From contig OY728165.1 of assembly GCA_963277665.1 (NCBI GenBank), positions 1,155,090,050 to 1,155,154,049 of the forward strand: 64,000 bases of DNA, given 5' to 3'. Of the stretch, positions 12,421-21,547 are shown one piece after another (the stretch's first letter is position 1; the number at the start of each line of letters is the position of its first letter). The DNA is from Viscum album (Eukaryota > Streptophyta > Magnoliopsida > Santalales > Viscaceae). The position numbers and the translations under genes were made by a program. Under the pieces are notes generated by a model. It did no database searches. It saw only the letters and a list, made by a program, of their open reading frames with translations, and was not told where the DNA came from.

Positions 12421-12531
12421 TTGTGGAATTTTGGTGTTGGAGGTGTTCTGGGAGGCCAAGGGGACTTATCCCCAACACTTTACCAATTTTCCAGTTCTGT
12501 GAACAATGTTTCCAGTTTTGTGAACAGTAAT

Positions 12532-12902
12532 GGATCGGTGAGACCAATCGGTGCGACCGACCGGTGAGACCGATCGGTGAGAGGGATCGGTGAGACCGGT
12601 CGGTGCGACCGACCGGTGAGACCGATCGGTGAGACCGATCGGTGAGACCGATCGCTGAGACGGATCGGTGAGACCGATCGGTGAGACTGATCGGTGAGAC
12701 CGATCGGTGAGACGGATCGGTGAGACCGATCGGTGAGACGGATCGGTGAGACCGAACGGTGAGACGGATCGGTGAGACCGATCGGTGAGACTGGTCGGTG
12801 AGACCGATCGGTGAGACGGATCGGTGAGACGGATCGGTGAGACCGATCGGTGAGACCGATCGGTGCGACCGATCGGTGAGACCGATCGGTGTGACTGATC
12901 GG
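12532..12902. repeat. 13-bp tandem array in the T1 5' LTR, about 28.5 units
   Basis: The unit is GATCGGTGAGACC, with variants ending ACG and ACT. Each unit has one or more CpG, and CCGATCGG palindromes form at the joins. The array lies about 145 bp inside the LTR and upstream of the TATA box, that is in U3. The 3' LTR array has about 18.5 units. Confidence 0.95.
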
Positions 12903-13097
12903 CGGAACAGGCCGACGTCACCCGACCTTGCCACGTTGTTCCAGTAATGCACACAAAAGATTAATTAAATACTGAATCGTCTCATGAGTCGGTTTAAACC
13001 ACTCAGCACCTTTAATGATGAATCAAGCCGCGTGGTCAACCCATGACTTCAACGTCTTACGCGGTTCCGCGTTTTTATCTCAACCGTCCCCGGCTCT

Positions 13098-13104
13098 TAT
13101 AAAT
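13098..13104 (+). promoter_or_regulatory. TATA box of the T1 5' LTR
   Basis: TATAAAT in the context GGCTCTTATAAATTAAGGG, identical at 21,541-21,547 in the 3' LTR. It would place transcription start near 13,130 and gives U3 of about 740 bp with a very long R plus U5. The 13-bp array lies some 200 bp upstream. Confidence 0.7.
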
Positions 13105-14829
13105 TAAGGGTTAGGTCATGGTTTCCCCCTTCTTCGATCATGGTTCTTCTGGTGCATCGGGACCGCCGCATTGTTATCCGTAAAGTTCCGCGCCCCCGAC
13201 CTAAACGTCGATCATCTATCAACAAGTAGGGGATTCATGGCTTCTCTAATTGTATATGTGCAATCGTAGAATTAGCATGATTTATTCCTTTGGATCACAA
13301 TGAAATTGACCTAATTAAATTCTTGAACCGGATTAAAAAAATTGGTTGATCGCATGTTGTTGCTTTATACCATGATAACGGTTTGACTCATGTTTTCCTA
13401 GATATAGTGATATCTATGTTTTCATTGATCTGTTGTTCGTTCATGATTGCAATTGATAACGAACGTTAAGCCGGAATTAATTGTTAATTAATTGGCTAAA
13501 GATAAAGAGGCATGTAAATTAATCTGGTTATTGCTGTTGTTGTAGTTGTTCTATTTTGAGGATAATCAAATTAGGGAAGTAAGCATAGTTATTTAATTGT
13601 GATATCTTATTGATTAGGTATCCATGATTGGAACCTACGAATAACAAATCTGCTAATTCAATATGGATTAGAGAACAGATTATGTGGGAATTTCTAAAAC
13701 AGTTCTGAGTTACCCGCTTGCTTGTAAAGCTGAATGCCTTGTGGTCTGGAGCTCTGAGTGCTCATTGTGTTTGAAGGTTGAATGACTTGTTAAAGGGACG
13801 AGAGCCCATTTTGTGATGTTTGTTTTCCTGCTGCTTGTGATTTTGATGTGAGCCTGGATGGCTGTTGTGATATGTGGAGGCATGGAGGCCTTGTGGTTAT
13901 GGCAGCAGATGACGCCTAGAGTGGCGAGATGCATCAGTTTATGCATGTGGGTGTTGGGGAGGACACCAGCGGTGATGGAATGGGATGGATGTGGTTGCTG
14001 GTTACCTATGGTTTTCTTGAATGTTAATCTTCTTTGCTTTTCCCCACTGCTCAAGGCAGCTGGTCTTTCTACCCTTCTTCCGAAGGAGGCAAAGACGCGC
14101 GGGGTATGCCACATGCTTTCCGTGTTTAGCCTCTCGAGGGAGAATGGGTATATGCTCTTTCTATAGGCGGCAAAGTCTCGACGGATAGTATATCTATTCA
14201 GCGTGTTGAGCCTCCTATGTGTTTAGAAGCATAGGATGCTTTTCTAGAATGCCTGGGAATGTGGAAAAGTAATTCTGTAATGAATGTTTGATTAAATGGT
14301 GAAAATCCACAGGGATGGAGATGCTGGAATTTATAGATGATGTGAATCTTAAAAAGGAGCAGTTGTTTTTGAAAGTGATGCCAATTCAGTTTAATATGGA
14401 ATTGTTCATTCTTAATTAATGTTTAATGAATTAATTAACGTACAGTGGAATTGATAAATGATAATGGAGTAATCTAATGAAGCTCTTCAATTGGTTGTGT
14501 CCTTATAGGATACCTAGTCTTTGAAGTAGCAGCCTGGAGTCTGAGAGACGTTAGCTGCAGTTGTATCTAATACTAGGTAATTCCCATAGTGTGGATGTGA
14601 GTTACTTATATATTCTGTACTTTTTGTGTTTCTATACACTACTCCACCCTGTCGGTAAGGGAAACTGACACCCCGGGGATTCTGAGCCCTGGGGGGGGGG
14701 GGTGTTTTCCCCAACATTCTGATGGGAGGTTGAATGGCTGACTACCCCCTTTGGACCCGCTCTCTTCTCTTGGTAGATCTTTGTGCTGGTAGGCACAGTG
14801 GTTAGTTTTACCCATATATGTGTGTAGAG

Positions 14830-15166
14830 GGCTGTAATGGCTTGTGGTTATTTCACACACATATATTCTGGATATAGTATCCTATGGACTACTATAGGTG
14901 TAACATGTATAGGTTGTGATGGCTCTAGGATCCTTACTCGGTGTATGGGCTGTAATGGCTTGAGGTATAATTCCCGACGTATGATACACGTTATGTGAGC
15001 TGTAGTGGCTCCCGGAAACTACCTGGTTACTTTTGGTTGTGAGGATTGTGTGGAGCTTAGCCCAGGTGTCTGCGGGCAAGGCTTTGTGGTGCACGAGGTG
15101 CAGATTGTGGAGCTTAGCCCAGGTGTCTGCGGGCAAGCCTTTGGAGAGAGATGCACATGACGTATG
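14830..15166 (+). repeat. Short dispersed and tandem repeats in U5 of the T1 5' LTR
   Basis: Four related strings (GCTGTAATGGCTTG, GTTGTGATGGCTCT, GCTGTAATGGCTTG, GCTGTAGTGGCTCC) lie at about 14,831, 14,914, 14,949 and 14,999. They are followed by a 57-bp direct duplication containing GAGCTTAGCCCAGGTGTC, starting at 15,053 and again at 15,110. The 3' LTR has the same arrangement at about 23,270-23,575. Confidence 0.75.
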
Positions 15167-15390
15167 TTGTTGGGGAAAAGCGGCAAACCAGTGGGGAAGT
15201 AGTAGCGGGGTACCCTTGATATTCTTTACTATATGCTATATTCTTGTATGCGTTACTTGGTGAGAGTAGCCATGGTGAGGTTGGGAACATAGTATACCTG
15301 TTTAGGTGACGAGTTAGTTTCACTTGTTGTTCACTAGGCTTTAGCATGCTTTCATTACTTTTGCACGAGAGTCTTGGAGAGGATCCTACT

Positions 15391-15408
15391 GAGTATACTG
15401 TTATACTC
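15391..15408 (+). promoter_or_regulatory. Perfect 7-bp stem-loop in the T1 5' LTR (possible RNA 3'-end element)
   Basis: GAGTATA, loop CTGT, TATACTC, in the context CCTACTGAGTATA...TACTCACCC. Identical at 23,829-23,846. LTRs of A and B have the related CCTTACTGAGCATC...GAGCTCACCCC at the matching place. Position near the LTR 3' end, before a TTTTTCAGG string, suggests an RNA-processing role; the role is inferred. Confidence 0.5.
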
Positions 15409-15831
15409 ACCCTATGTACATATAAACTGTTTTTCAGGTCACTTGGAGCAGGTTGGAGATCAAGCTGGTTACTACTAGCTTGCGGTTGGAGGAGGAGCTG
15501 TTCGGGCTTGTGGTCGCTGTCGTTTTACTTTCTTTTGGGTACTTTTAGTTCTCCCTTTCAGTTGTAGTACTTTTGCATGACATTTCATATATGTACTTGA
15601 TTTCCTTTTACATTTCAGTTCTGAGTTGGAGTTGAATGGAGTCTATTCTATCTCTCTCTTCTGCATGTGTTCTCTTAGAGGGTAATGCCTCCCATTTGTG
15701 TGTGTATTATACCCTCGGTGCTAGTCGCCAACCCGTGGCCTAATGGAGGTGGTACTCGGGGGTCATTATCTCCCTTCTCACATTGCCGGCCCAGGAGGGG
15801 TACACTTTGTGGGGAGGGGGTCATGAGAGAG

Positions 15832-15844
15832 TGGTATCAAAGGT
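15832..15844 (+). other. Primer-binding site of T1
   Basis: TGGTATCAAAGGT, three bases after the LTR end, close to the complement of the plant initiator Met-tRNA 3' end (TGGTATCAGAGC). Confidence 0.85.
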
Positions 15845-16224
15845 CTGGTTGAGGGATAGGATGGAGTTTGGAGTTAGGCACAGGTGAGGATGCAAGGGAT
15901 GGTAGGGAAACGTTGTCATTCATGTTTAGAAAGTGGGGTAAACACTGGAAACCGGCAGAGACATAGGCGTTCAGGGCCCCCTATGATCTGTTGCACGGAC
16001 CGTTAAGTTTACGATGACTACTAAACAAAGTGATACTGGTTGCAGGGTAGAGACCTAGGAAAGGATCATGCATCATTATTCTTTGCACCTGTGTTTGAAT
16101 GGGTAGACCATGGGATAGGTAACCAAAAAAAAATTAAAATTAATAAAACAAAATAATTAATTAATTAATGTTGAGTCTTCCATATTCCAGGCTTAGGAGC
16201 TCTAATGGTTGTTATTTTACAGGT

Positions 16225-17202
16225 ATGGCTCCAGGTCGACGTCCTCGTCAGGTTTGCGCAGAAGGTGCCCAGCAGGCTGTTCCAGCAGATCGCCGCCGGG
16301 TAGAGGTTGACGACGATGACACTTGGAGGAAGACACTTCGAGAGTTTCAGCGCCAGAGTCTATAGAAGTACGAGGGCTCCATTTCAGATGCAATCACAAA
16401 AGACTGGTTGGACGAGGTTGAGATAGGCTTCAGTTCGATTCGTGCTCGGAAGGAACTGTGGGTGTCCATGGTTGTGACGATGTTGCGTGGAGCAGCGAGA
16501 CAATGGTGGTTCTTGTTCCTCGGGGATCGTGAGGAGTCAGCGATCTCATGGGAGGAGTTTCGAGATAGTTTAAGAGTCGAGTTTCTTTCATCGACTGCGA
16601 AGGCATCCAGTCGACAGGATCTTCTTACCCTTCGACAGGGGAGCTCCAGTGTTCGGGAGTTTGGAATCCGTTTCAGGAACCATCTACGATATTCTTCCGA
16701 CCTGTTACCAGATGATGAGGCCAGGGCGAGGCATTTCGAGGAGGCTTTGCGTCCAGAGATCCAGCGCTAGGTCACCTCATTTATGCTGAAGACTTATCTT
16801 GTGGTGCTGGCGAGGGCAGAGGTTGTTGAGAGAACTCTGACCAGGACCGGATCGTCACGAGAGGGGAATAGTCATGATTCCTCACGAAGCAGAGCTGTGG
16901 TCCGGGGTTCCCGGTTTTCAGGATAAAAGAGTTTCCTTTCACCTGGGGGTAGGTCCCATTCCTTCCCATTTCGTTTCTCCGGAGGTAGCAACTCTCAGAC
17001 CTATGCCAAGGGATCAGGTGCTTGTTTTTCTTGTGGTGGATGTGGTCATCAGCAGCGGGAGTGCCCGACTTTTCAGAGCAGTCATCGTACACCAGGCGCT
17101 CCACTCCAGGTTCCTCCGTTGAGGCAGTTCCAGCCGAGGCAGAAGCAGCAGGTTGCACCAGCTTCAGATCACCAGAGGGTAGATGGAGCAGGCAGAGGAT
17201 AG
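16225..17202 (+). pseudogene. gag: T1 gag (capsid and nucleocapsid)
   Basis: Gag forms the virus-like particle and binds element RNA. ATG 16,225 (M-A-P-G-R-R) follows a 380-bp leader. The frame, shared with pol, is interrupted by TAG 16,363, TAG 16,768, TAA 16,924 and TAG 17,200. The retrotransposon Gag domain spans about 16,370-16,770, with A-I-T-K-D-W-L, L-R-G-A-A-R-Q-W-W, S-W-E-E-F-R and F-E-E-A-L-R-P-E-I. A complete CCHC knuckle, C-F-S-C-G-G-C-G-H-Q-Q-R-E-C, is at 17,023-17,064. Beyond 17,202 an Arg/Gly-rich stretch leads into the protease. Three of the four stops are TAG, where a single C-to-T change in CAG (Gln) is the simplest cause. The length to the protease (about 377 codons) is normal for the family. 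Confidence 0.9.
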
Positions 17203-17355
17203 CCCCATGATGCTCCCCGTCCTCAGAGAGCAGAGCGCGACCGTGGTGGTGGTCGTCATCAGGGTCAGAGAGGCCGTGGAGGTGGTCGTGGTCAGCTTCA
17301 TGCTCTAGCGTTTCCAGCTCCAGGCGAGCCAGCCGTCGTCCGAGGTACCCTTTGC

Positions 17356-17790
17356 TTGTTTTCTACCTTGGTTTATGCCTTGTTTGATTCAGGAGAAACA
17401 CACTCCTTTATATCCCCTACCCTTGTCCACGCTTTGGGACTTGAGGTAGAGAGGATTCCAGTGCCCTTGGCGTTGACTACGCCAGTTGGAGGTCGAGCTA
17501 GCTTGTTTGAAGTATGTAGAGACTGTGAGCTAGTGTTGGGGCAGCACCGCTCGTGGGGAGATTTCTTATGATTACGAATACAACCATATGATGTCATCCT
17601 CGGCATGGATTGGTTGTATTCGGTGCAGGCTATTGTGGATTGCTGCAGGAAGAAGGTCGTTTTCGTTGATGAAGATGGATAGGAAGTAGTGTTTGTTGGT
17701 GAGATAGATCCTCGGATGAGTCATAGATGAGTTTCATCCTTATCATCCACGATGGCTGGGATGATGCGGAGTTCTTCATAGGTTCAACAG
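17356..17790 (+). pseudogene. T1 aspartic protease region
   Basis: The retroelement protease cleaves the Gag-Pol polyprotein. Same frame as gag. The catalytic triplet D-S-G is at 17,386-17,394 inside A-L-F-D-S-G-E-T-H-S-F-I-S, where the family usually has A in place of E. The second landmark, Y-D-V-I-L-G-M-D-W-L, is at about 17,587-17,616. Stops occur at TGA 17,569, then TAG near 17,680, TGA near 17,728 and TAG near 17,779. All but one fit a C-to-T change in CAG or CGA. The catalytic residue is intact, but no mature protease can be made. Confidence 0.85.
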
Positions 17791-18780
17791 TTGGCGTTTC
17801 CTTGGGTCGTAGAGGAGTACCCTGATGTCTTTCCAGAAGAGGTTGTATCCTTACCCCCTCGACGAGAGATCGAGTTTGGGATCGAGCTACAGCCAGGAGC
17901 GTCTCCTATCTCAATGTCTCCGTATTGGATGGCCCCTTCTGAGTTACGAGAGCGACGTATTCAGCTCGACGGTCTGTTGCAGTGTGGTTTTGTTCGGCCA
18001 AGTGTGTCACCGTGGGGTGCACCAGTTTTGTTTGTGAAAAAGGCTGATGGCAGTTTGCGGTTGTGCGTCGATTATCGTCGCTTAAACAAAGTGACAATAA
18101 AGAACCGTTATCCTCTCCCGCGGATTGATGACCTATTCGATCAACTGAAGGGTGGAAGTTGTTTCTCAAAGATAGACTTGCAGTCAGGATATCATCAGAT
18201 GCGTGTAAAGGATGAGGATATCCCGAAGACTGCTTTCCGTTGTCATCATGGGCATTATGAGTTTGTTGTAATGCCATTCGGCGTGATGAATGCTCAAGCT
18301 ATTTTCATGGGGTTGATGAATGCTGTGTTCCGTGAATTCCTGGACAAGTTTGTTGTGGTTTTCATCGACGACATCCTTGTGTACTCCACATCTGAAGAGG
18401 AGCATGCAGAGCATCTACGAGTAGTTTTGGGAATTCTTCGCCAACATCGGTTGTTTGGGAAGTTGTCCAAGTGTGAGTTCTGGGCTCAAGAAGTTCGTTT
18501 ATTGGGACATGTTGTGTCCCAACAGGGAGTAGCTGTGGATCCTTCGAAGATAGAAGCAGTGGTGTCTTGGCCATCCCCCAAGACCGTGTCAGAGGTGCGA
18601 AGTTTCCTTGGTCTCGCAGGCTATTACAGGAGGTTTGTGGCTAATTTCTCCCGGGTTGTGACTCCTCTGACAGCTTTGACCAGGAAGGATCAAGCGTTCA
18701 TATGGATTGATCAGTGTCAGACAGCTTTCGAGTATCTAAAGGAGAAGTTGGTAAGTTCTCCAGTCCTTTGTCTTCCAGCG
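17791..18780 (+). pseudogene. pol: T1 reverse transcriptase
   Basis: Reverse transcriptase copies the element RNA into DNA. This is the longest intact stretch: 362 codons are open from 17,791 to the TAG at 18,877, covering RT and the start of RNase H. Landmarks in order are [54 protein letters not shown], and the catalytic F-I-D-D-I-L-V-Y-S with the Asp pair at 18,367-18,372. The usual F-G-L-T-N-A-P-A-T-F-M motif reads [11 protein letters not shown], several conserved positions changed. L-L-G-H-V-V and [11 protein letters not shown] follow normally. Confidence 0.95.
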
Positions 18781-19411
18781 GAGGGAGTCCTGTTTGATGT
18801 TTTCTGTGATGCTTCACATCTGGGGCTAGGCTGTGTTCTCATGCAGCAGAGGTCCGTTGTTTCTTATGGGTCTCGGTAGTTGCGTCCCCATGAACGCAAC
18901 TATGCCACCCATGATCTTGAGTTGGCAGCCGTGGTGTTTTCTTTAATTTTGTGGAGACATTACCTCATTGGAATGCTCTTTGTGGTTTTCACCGATCATA
19001 AGATTTTGAGGTATGTTTTCTCTCAGCGGGACTTGAACTTGAGGCAGCATCGGTGGATGGAGTTCTTGCAGGAATACGACTTCGAAATATCGTATACACC
19101 TGGGAAGGGAAATGTTGTTGCGGATGCACTGAGCCGAAAGTCACGTAGTGATGTTGTGCATGAATCTGTTGATTCTTGGAGAGTGATGGAAGAGCTATCA
19201 TCTTTACATCTTGCTATAGGAGAAGTTGGGGGAAGAGTTTGTCTTTTCAAGATGACGGTGCAGTCATCCCTGATGCACAAGGTGGAAGAGTCTCAGTTGG
19301 GTGGTCTAGAGGTGGAAGTTTGGAGAGACAGAGTTGTATGTGGTGAGGCCCCTGATGGTTGGTCGGAGGATGAACAACACCGAGTGTTGTATCATGGCAG
19401 GCTTTTTGGTT
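18781..19411 (+). pseudogene. T1 RNase H and linker to integrase
   Basis: RNase H removes the RNA template. All four acidic positions are visible: D in V-F-C-D-A-S at 18,808, E in D-L-E-L-A-A at 18,919, D in F-T-D-H-K at 18,994 and D in V-A-D-A-L-S-R-K at 19,123. One stop, TAG 18,877, replaces an expected CAG in the S-R-Q-L-R-P-H-E-R context. Shortly after, between about 19,399 and 19,411, an extra base in a T/G-rich run shifts the reading frame, and integrase continues in the next frame. Confidence 0.9.
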
Positions 19412-20002
19412 CCCTTGGCGATGCGCGAGACCGTTCTCCGAGAGTTCCATAGTTCACCCTTGGCGGTACATCCTGGTTTGACGAAGATGTACCGATCCTT
19501 AAGGTGTCAATTCTAGTGGCCTGGGCTGAAACGTATGGTTGCAGAGTGTGTGTCTCGATGTTTAGTCTTCCAGAAGATGAAGGCCGAACACCGTGTTCCT
19601 GGTGGTCTTCTCCAGCACTTAGAGATTCCTCAGTGGAAGTGGGAGGACATCTCAATGGACTTTGTTACAGGTTTACCTCGAGCTCCAGGAGGACATGATG
19701 CTATATGGGTGGTAGTGGATTGTTTAACTAAATCGGCCCACTTCATAGCAATCAAGGAGTCGAGCTCAGTGGAGGTTTTGTCGAGGAAGTATCTGGAGGA
19801 GGTGGTGAGGCTTCACGGAGTCCCTAAGATGATCATTTCCGATCGAGATCCTCGTTTTACCTCTAGGGTGTGGAGAGGTCTCCAACATGCTTTTGGATCT
19901 CAACTATGCCTTAGCACTGCTTTTCATCCTCAAACGGATGGTCAGACAGAGCGAACCATCCAGACTCTTGAAGACATGTTGCGCTCTTGTGTTCTTGATT
20001 TG
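19412..20002 (+). pseudogene. T1 integrase (zinc domain and catalytic core)
   Basis: Integrase joins the LTR ends to target DNA. HHCC zinc region: His at 19,448 and 19,469 (H-S-S-P-L-A-V-H-P-G), Cys at 19,556; the last ligand is Phe (19,565), so the zinc site looks broken. TAG at 19,514 interrupts the frame where the family has a Trp. Catalytic core: D at 19,658 (S-M-D-F-V-T-G-L-P), D at 19,841 (I-I-S-D-R-D-P-R-F-T-S) and E at 19,949 (T-D-G-Q-T-E-R-T-I-Q-T-L-E-D). There are 35 residues between the second D and the E, the canonical D,D35,E spacing. A missing base near 20,003 returns reading to the original frame. Confidence 0.92.
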
Positions 20003-20697
20003 GAGGTTCATGGGTGAAGCAATTAACCTTGGTAGAGTTCTCTTACAATTATAGTTTTCACTCTACCATCGGCATGGCGCCGTTTGAAGCCTTGTATGGC
20101 CGGCCATGCCGTTCTCCGTTGTGCTGGACTGGGGTCGGAGAGTCAGCAATTCTCGGACCAAAACTAGTGCAGAATACAACAGAGATGGTTCAGGTGATTT
20201 GTGAGAGGATGAAGACAGCACAGGATCGTCAGAAATCATATGCTGATCAAAGAACGAGACCGTTAGAGATTAATGTTGGGGATCATGTGTTTCTAAAGGT
20301 GACTCCCCGTCGTGGGCAACGAAGGTTTGGTCGCGGAAGTAAGCTTTCTCCCCGTTTTGTTGGGCCTTTCGAGGTGTTAGCTCGTGTTGGAGCTGTGGCA
20401 TATCGAGTAGCACTTCCCCCTCAGATGAGTCGGATACATGATGTTTTCCATGTATCGCAGCTCCATCGTTACCTTCATGATGAATCTCATGTTATCGATT
20501 GGGGAGAGATCGATATTGATGATGATGCAACCTTTGAGGAGCGACCTGTGGAGATCCAAGACCACAAGGAGAAAGTGTTGCGTGGGCGTTCTATCCACTT
20601 AGTTCGTGTCTTGTGGCGACACGGTGGCATGGAGGAGAGTACTTGGGAGCGTGAGTCACAGATACGTGCTCAGTACCCAGAGTTGTTCAATGTTTAA
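20003..20697 (+). pseudogene. T1 integrase C-terminus (GPY region) and chromodomain
   Basis: The frame is open from the second frameshift to TAA 20,695-20,697. The GPY side shows S-T-I-G-M-A-P-F-E-A-L-Y-G-R and C-R-S-P-L-C-W near 20,065-20,130, then F-V-G-P-F-E-V-L near 20,360. I-H-D-V-F-H-V-S-Q-L-H-R precedes the tail. The last 50 or so residues (about 20,540-20,694) form a chromodomain: V-R-V-L-W-R, E-E-S-T-W-E-R-E and Y-P-E-L-F are the typical strand and helix landmarks. A C-terminal chromodomain after integrase defines plant chromoviruses and is thought to direct insertion to heterochromatin. No stop falls in this part. Confidence 0.92.
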
Positions 20698-20961
20698 CTC
20701 CTTTCATGTAATGATGTTTTCTCTCTGGTTAGATCTTTCATGTTTTATTTATGTACCATTGATGTGATGTGATGTTTGAATTGTTTGGGTATGGATTGCT
20801 TGTTCCCATACTCCCGGATGTCGTAGTTTTGTTCCAGATTTCGAACAACTCATGGTGGTTTTTCCCTAAGAGGTATCTTATGGGGTGGTTGTTCGGACCC
20901 CTCTTTTCTTCTGGGTTGGTTTTTAATTCTCGAGGACGAGAATGTTTTGAGAGGTATCTAA
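20698..20961 (+). other. T1 3' non-coding stretch and degenerate polypurine tract
   Basis: 264 bp between the pol stop and the 3' LTR. Near its end CTCGAGGACGAGAATGTTTT (20,929-20,948) is the block that precedes the PPT in this lineage. The PPT position itself (GAGAGGTATCTAA) is no longer purine-rich, so plus-strand priming would be impaired. Confidence 0.7.
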
Positions 20962-21104
20962 TGTAATGGCCCGGACCTCTCCGGTCCATTACTTTGTGGA
21001 ATTTTGGTGTTGGAGGTGTTCCGGGAGGCCAAGGGGACTTATCCCTAACACTTTACCAATTTTCCAGTTCTGTGAACAGTGTTTCCAGTTTTATGAACAG
21101 TAAC

Positions 21105-21345
21105 GGATCGGTGAGACCAATCGGTGCGACCGACCGGTGAGACCGTTCGGTGAGATGGATCGGTGAGACCGATCGGTGAGACGGATCGGTGAGACCGACT
21201 GGTGAGACCGATCGGTTAGACCGATCGGTGAGACGGATCGGTGAGACGGATCGGTGAGACCGATCGGTGAGACGGATCGGTGAGACGGATCGGTGAGACC
21301 GATCGGTGAGACTGATCGGTGCGACCGATCGGTGTGACGGATCGG
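21105..21345. repeat. 13-bp tandem array in the T1 3' LTR, about 18.5 units
   Basis: Same GATCGGTGAGACC-type unit as in the 5' LTR, ten units fewer (130 bp), with the order of variant units changed. Confidence 0.95.
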
Positions 21346-21540
21346 CGGAACCGGCCGACGTCACCCGGCCTTGCCAAGTTGTTCCAGTAACGCACAGAAA
21401 AGTTTAATTAAATACTGAATCGGCTCATGAGTCGGTTTAAACCACTCAGCACCTTTAATGATGAGTCAAGCCGCGTGGTCGACCCACGACTTCCACGTCT
21501 TACGCGGTTCAGCGTTTTTATCTCAACCTTCCCCGGCTCT

Positions 21541-21547
21541 TATAAAT
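21541..21547 (+). promoter_or_regulatory. TATA box of the T1 3' LTR
   Basis: TATAAAT in the same context as 13,098. If active it would drive transcription out of the LTR into the A sequence to the right. Confidence 0.6.

Larger units (their letters stand above)
12389..15828 (+). repeat. T1 5' LTR
   Basis: Starts TGTAATGG and ends GTCATGAGA, where the 3' LTR has GTCATGACA, so the terminal CA has mutated to GA. It contains the 13-bp array, a TATA box at 13,098, four loose copies of a GCTGTAATGGCTTG-type string (about 14,830-15,015), a 57-bp duplication at 15,053-15,166, a run of 12 G at 14,691-14,702, and a stem-loop at 15,391. ORFs on both strands are low-complexity or are not preserved between the two LTRs, so none is called a gene. 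Confidence 0.95.

Noticed and set aside
12416..12954. Two long minus-strand ORFs (178 and 162 residues) with S-H-R-S-V-S-P-I-type repeats
   Set aside because: They are readings of the 13-bp array. Because 13 is not a multiple of three and the unit lacks stops, several frames stay open. The 3' LTR gives a shorter version (21,053-21,364).
13858..14166. 102-residue plus ORF in the T1 5' LTR, present also at 22,301-22,609
   Set aside because: Preserved in both LTRs only because they were identical at insertion; it lies in LTR sequence and has no known domain. The overlapping antisense ORFs have the same problem.
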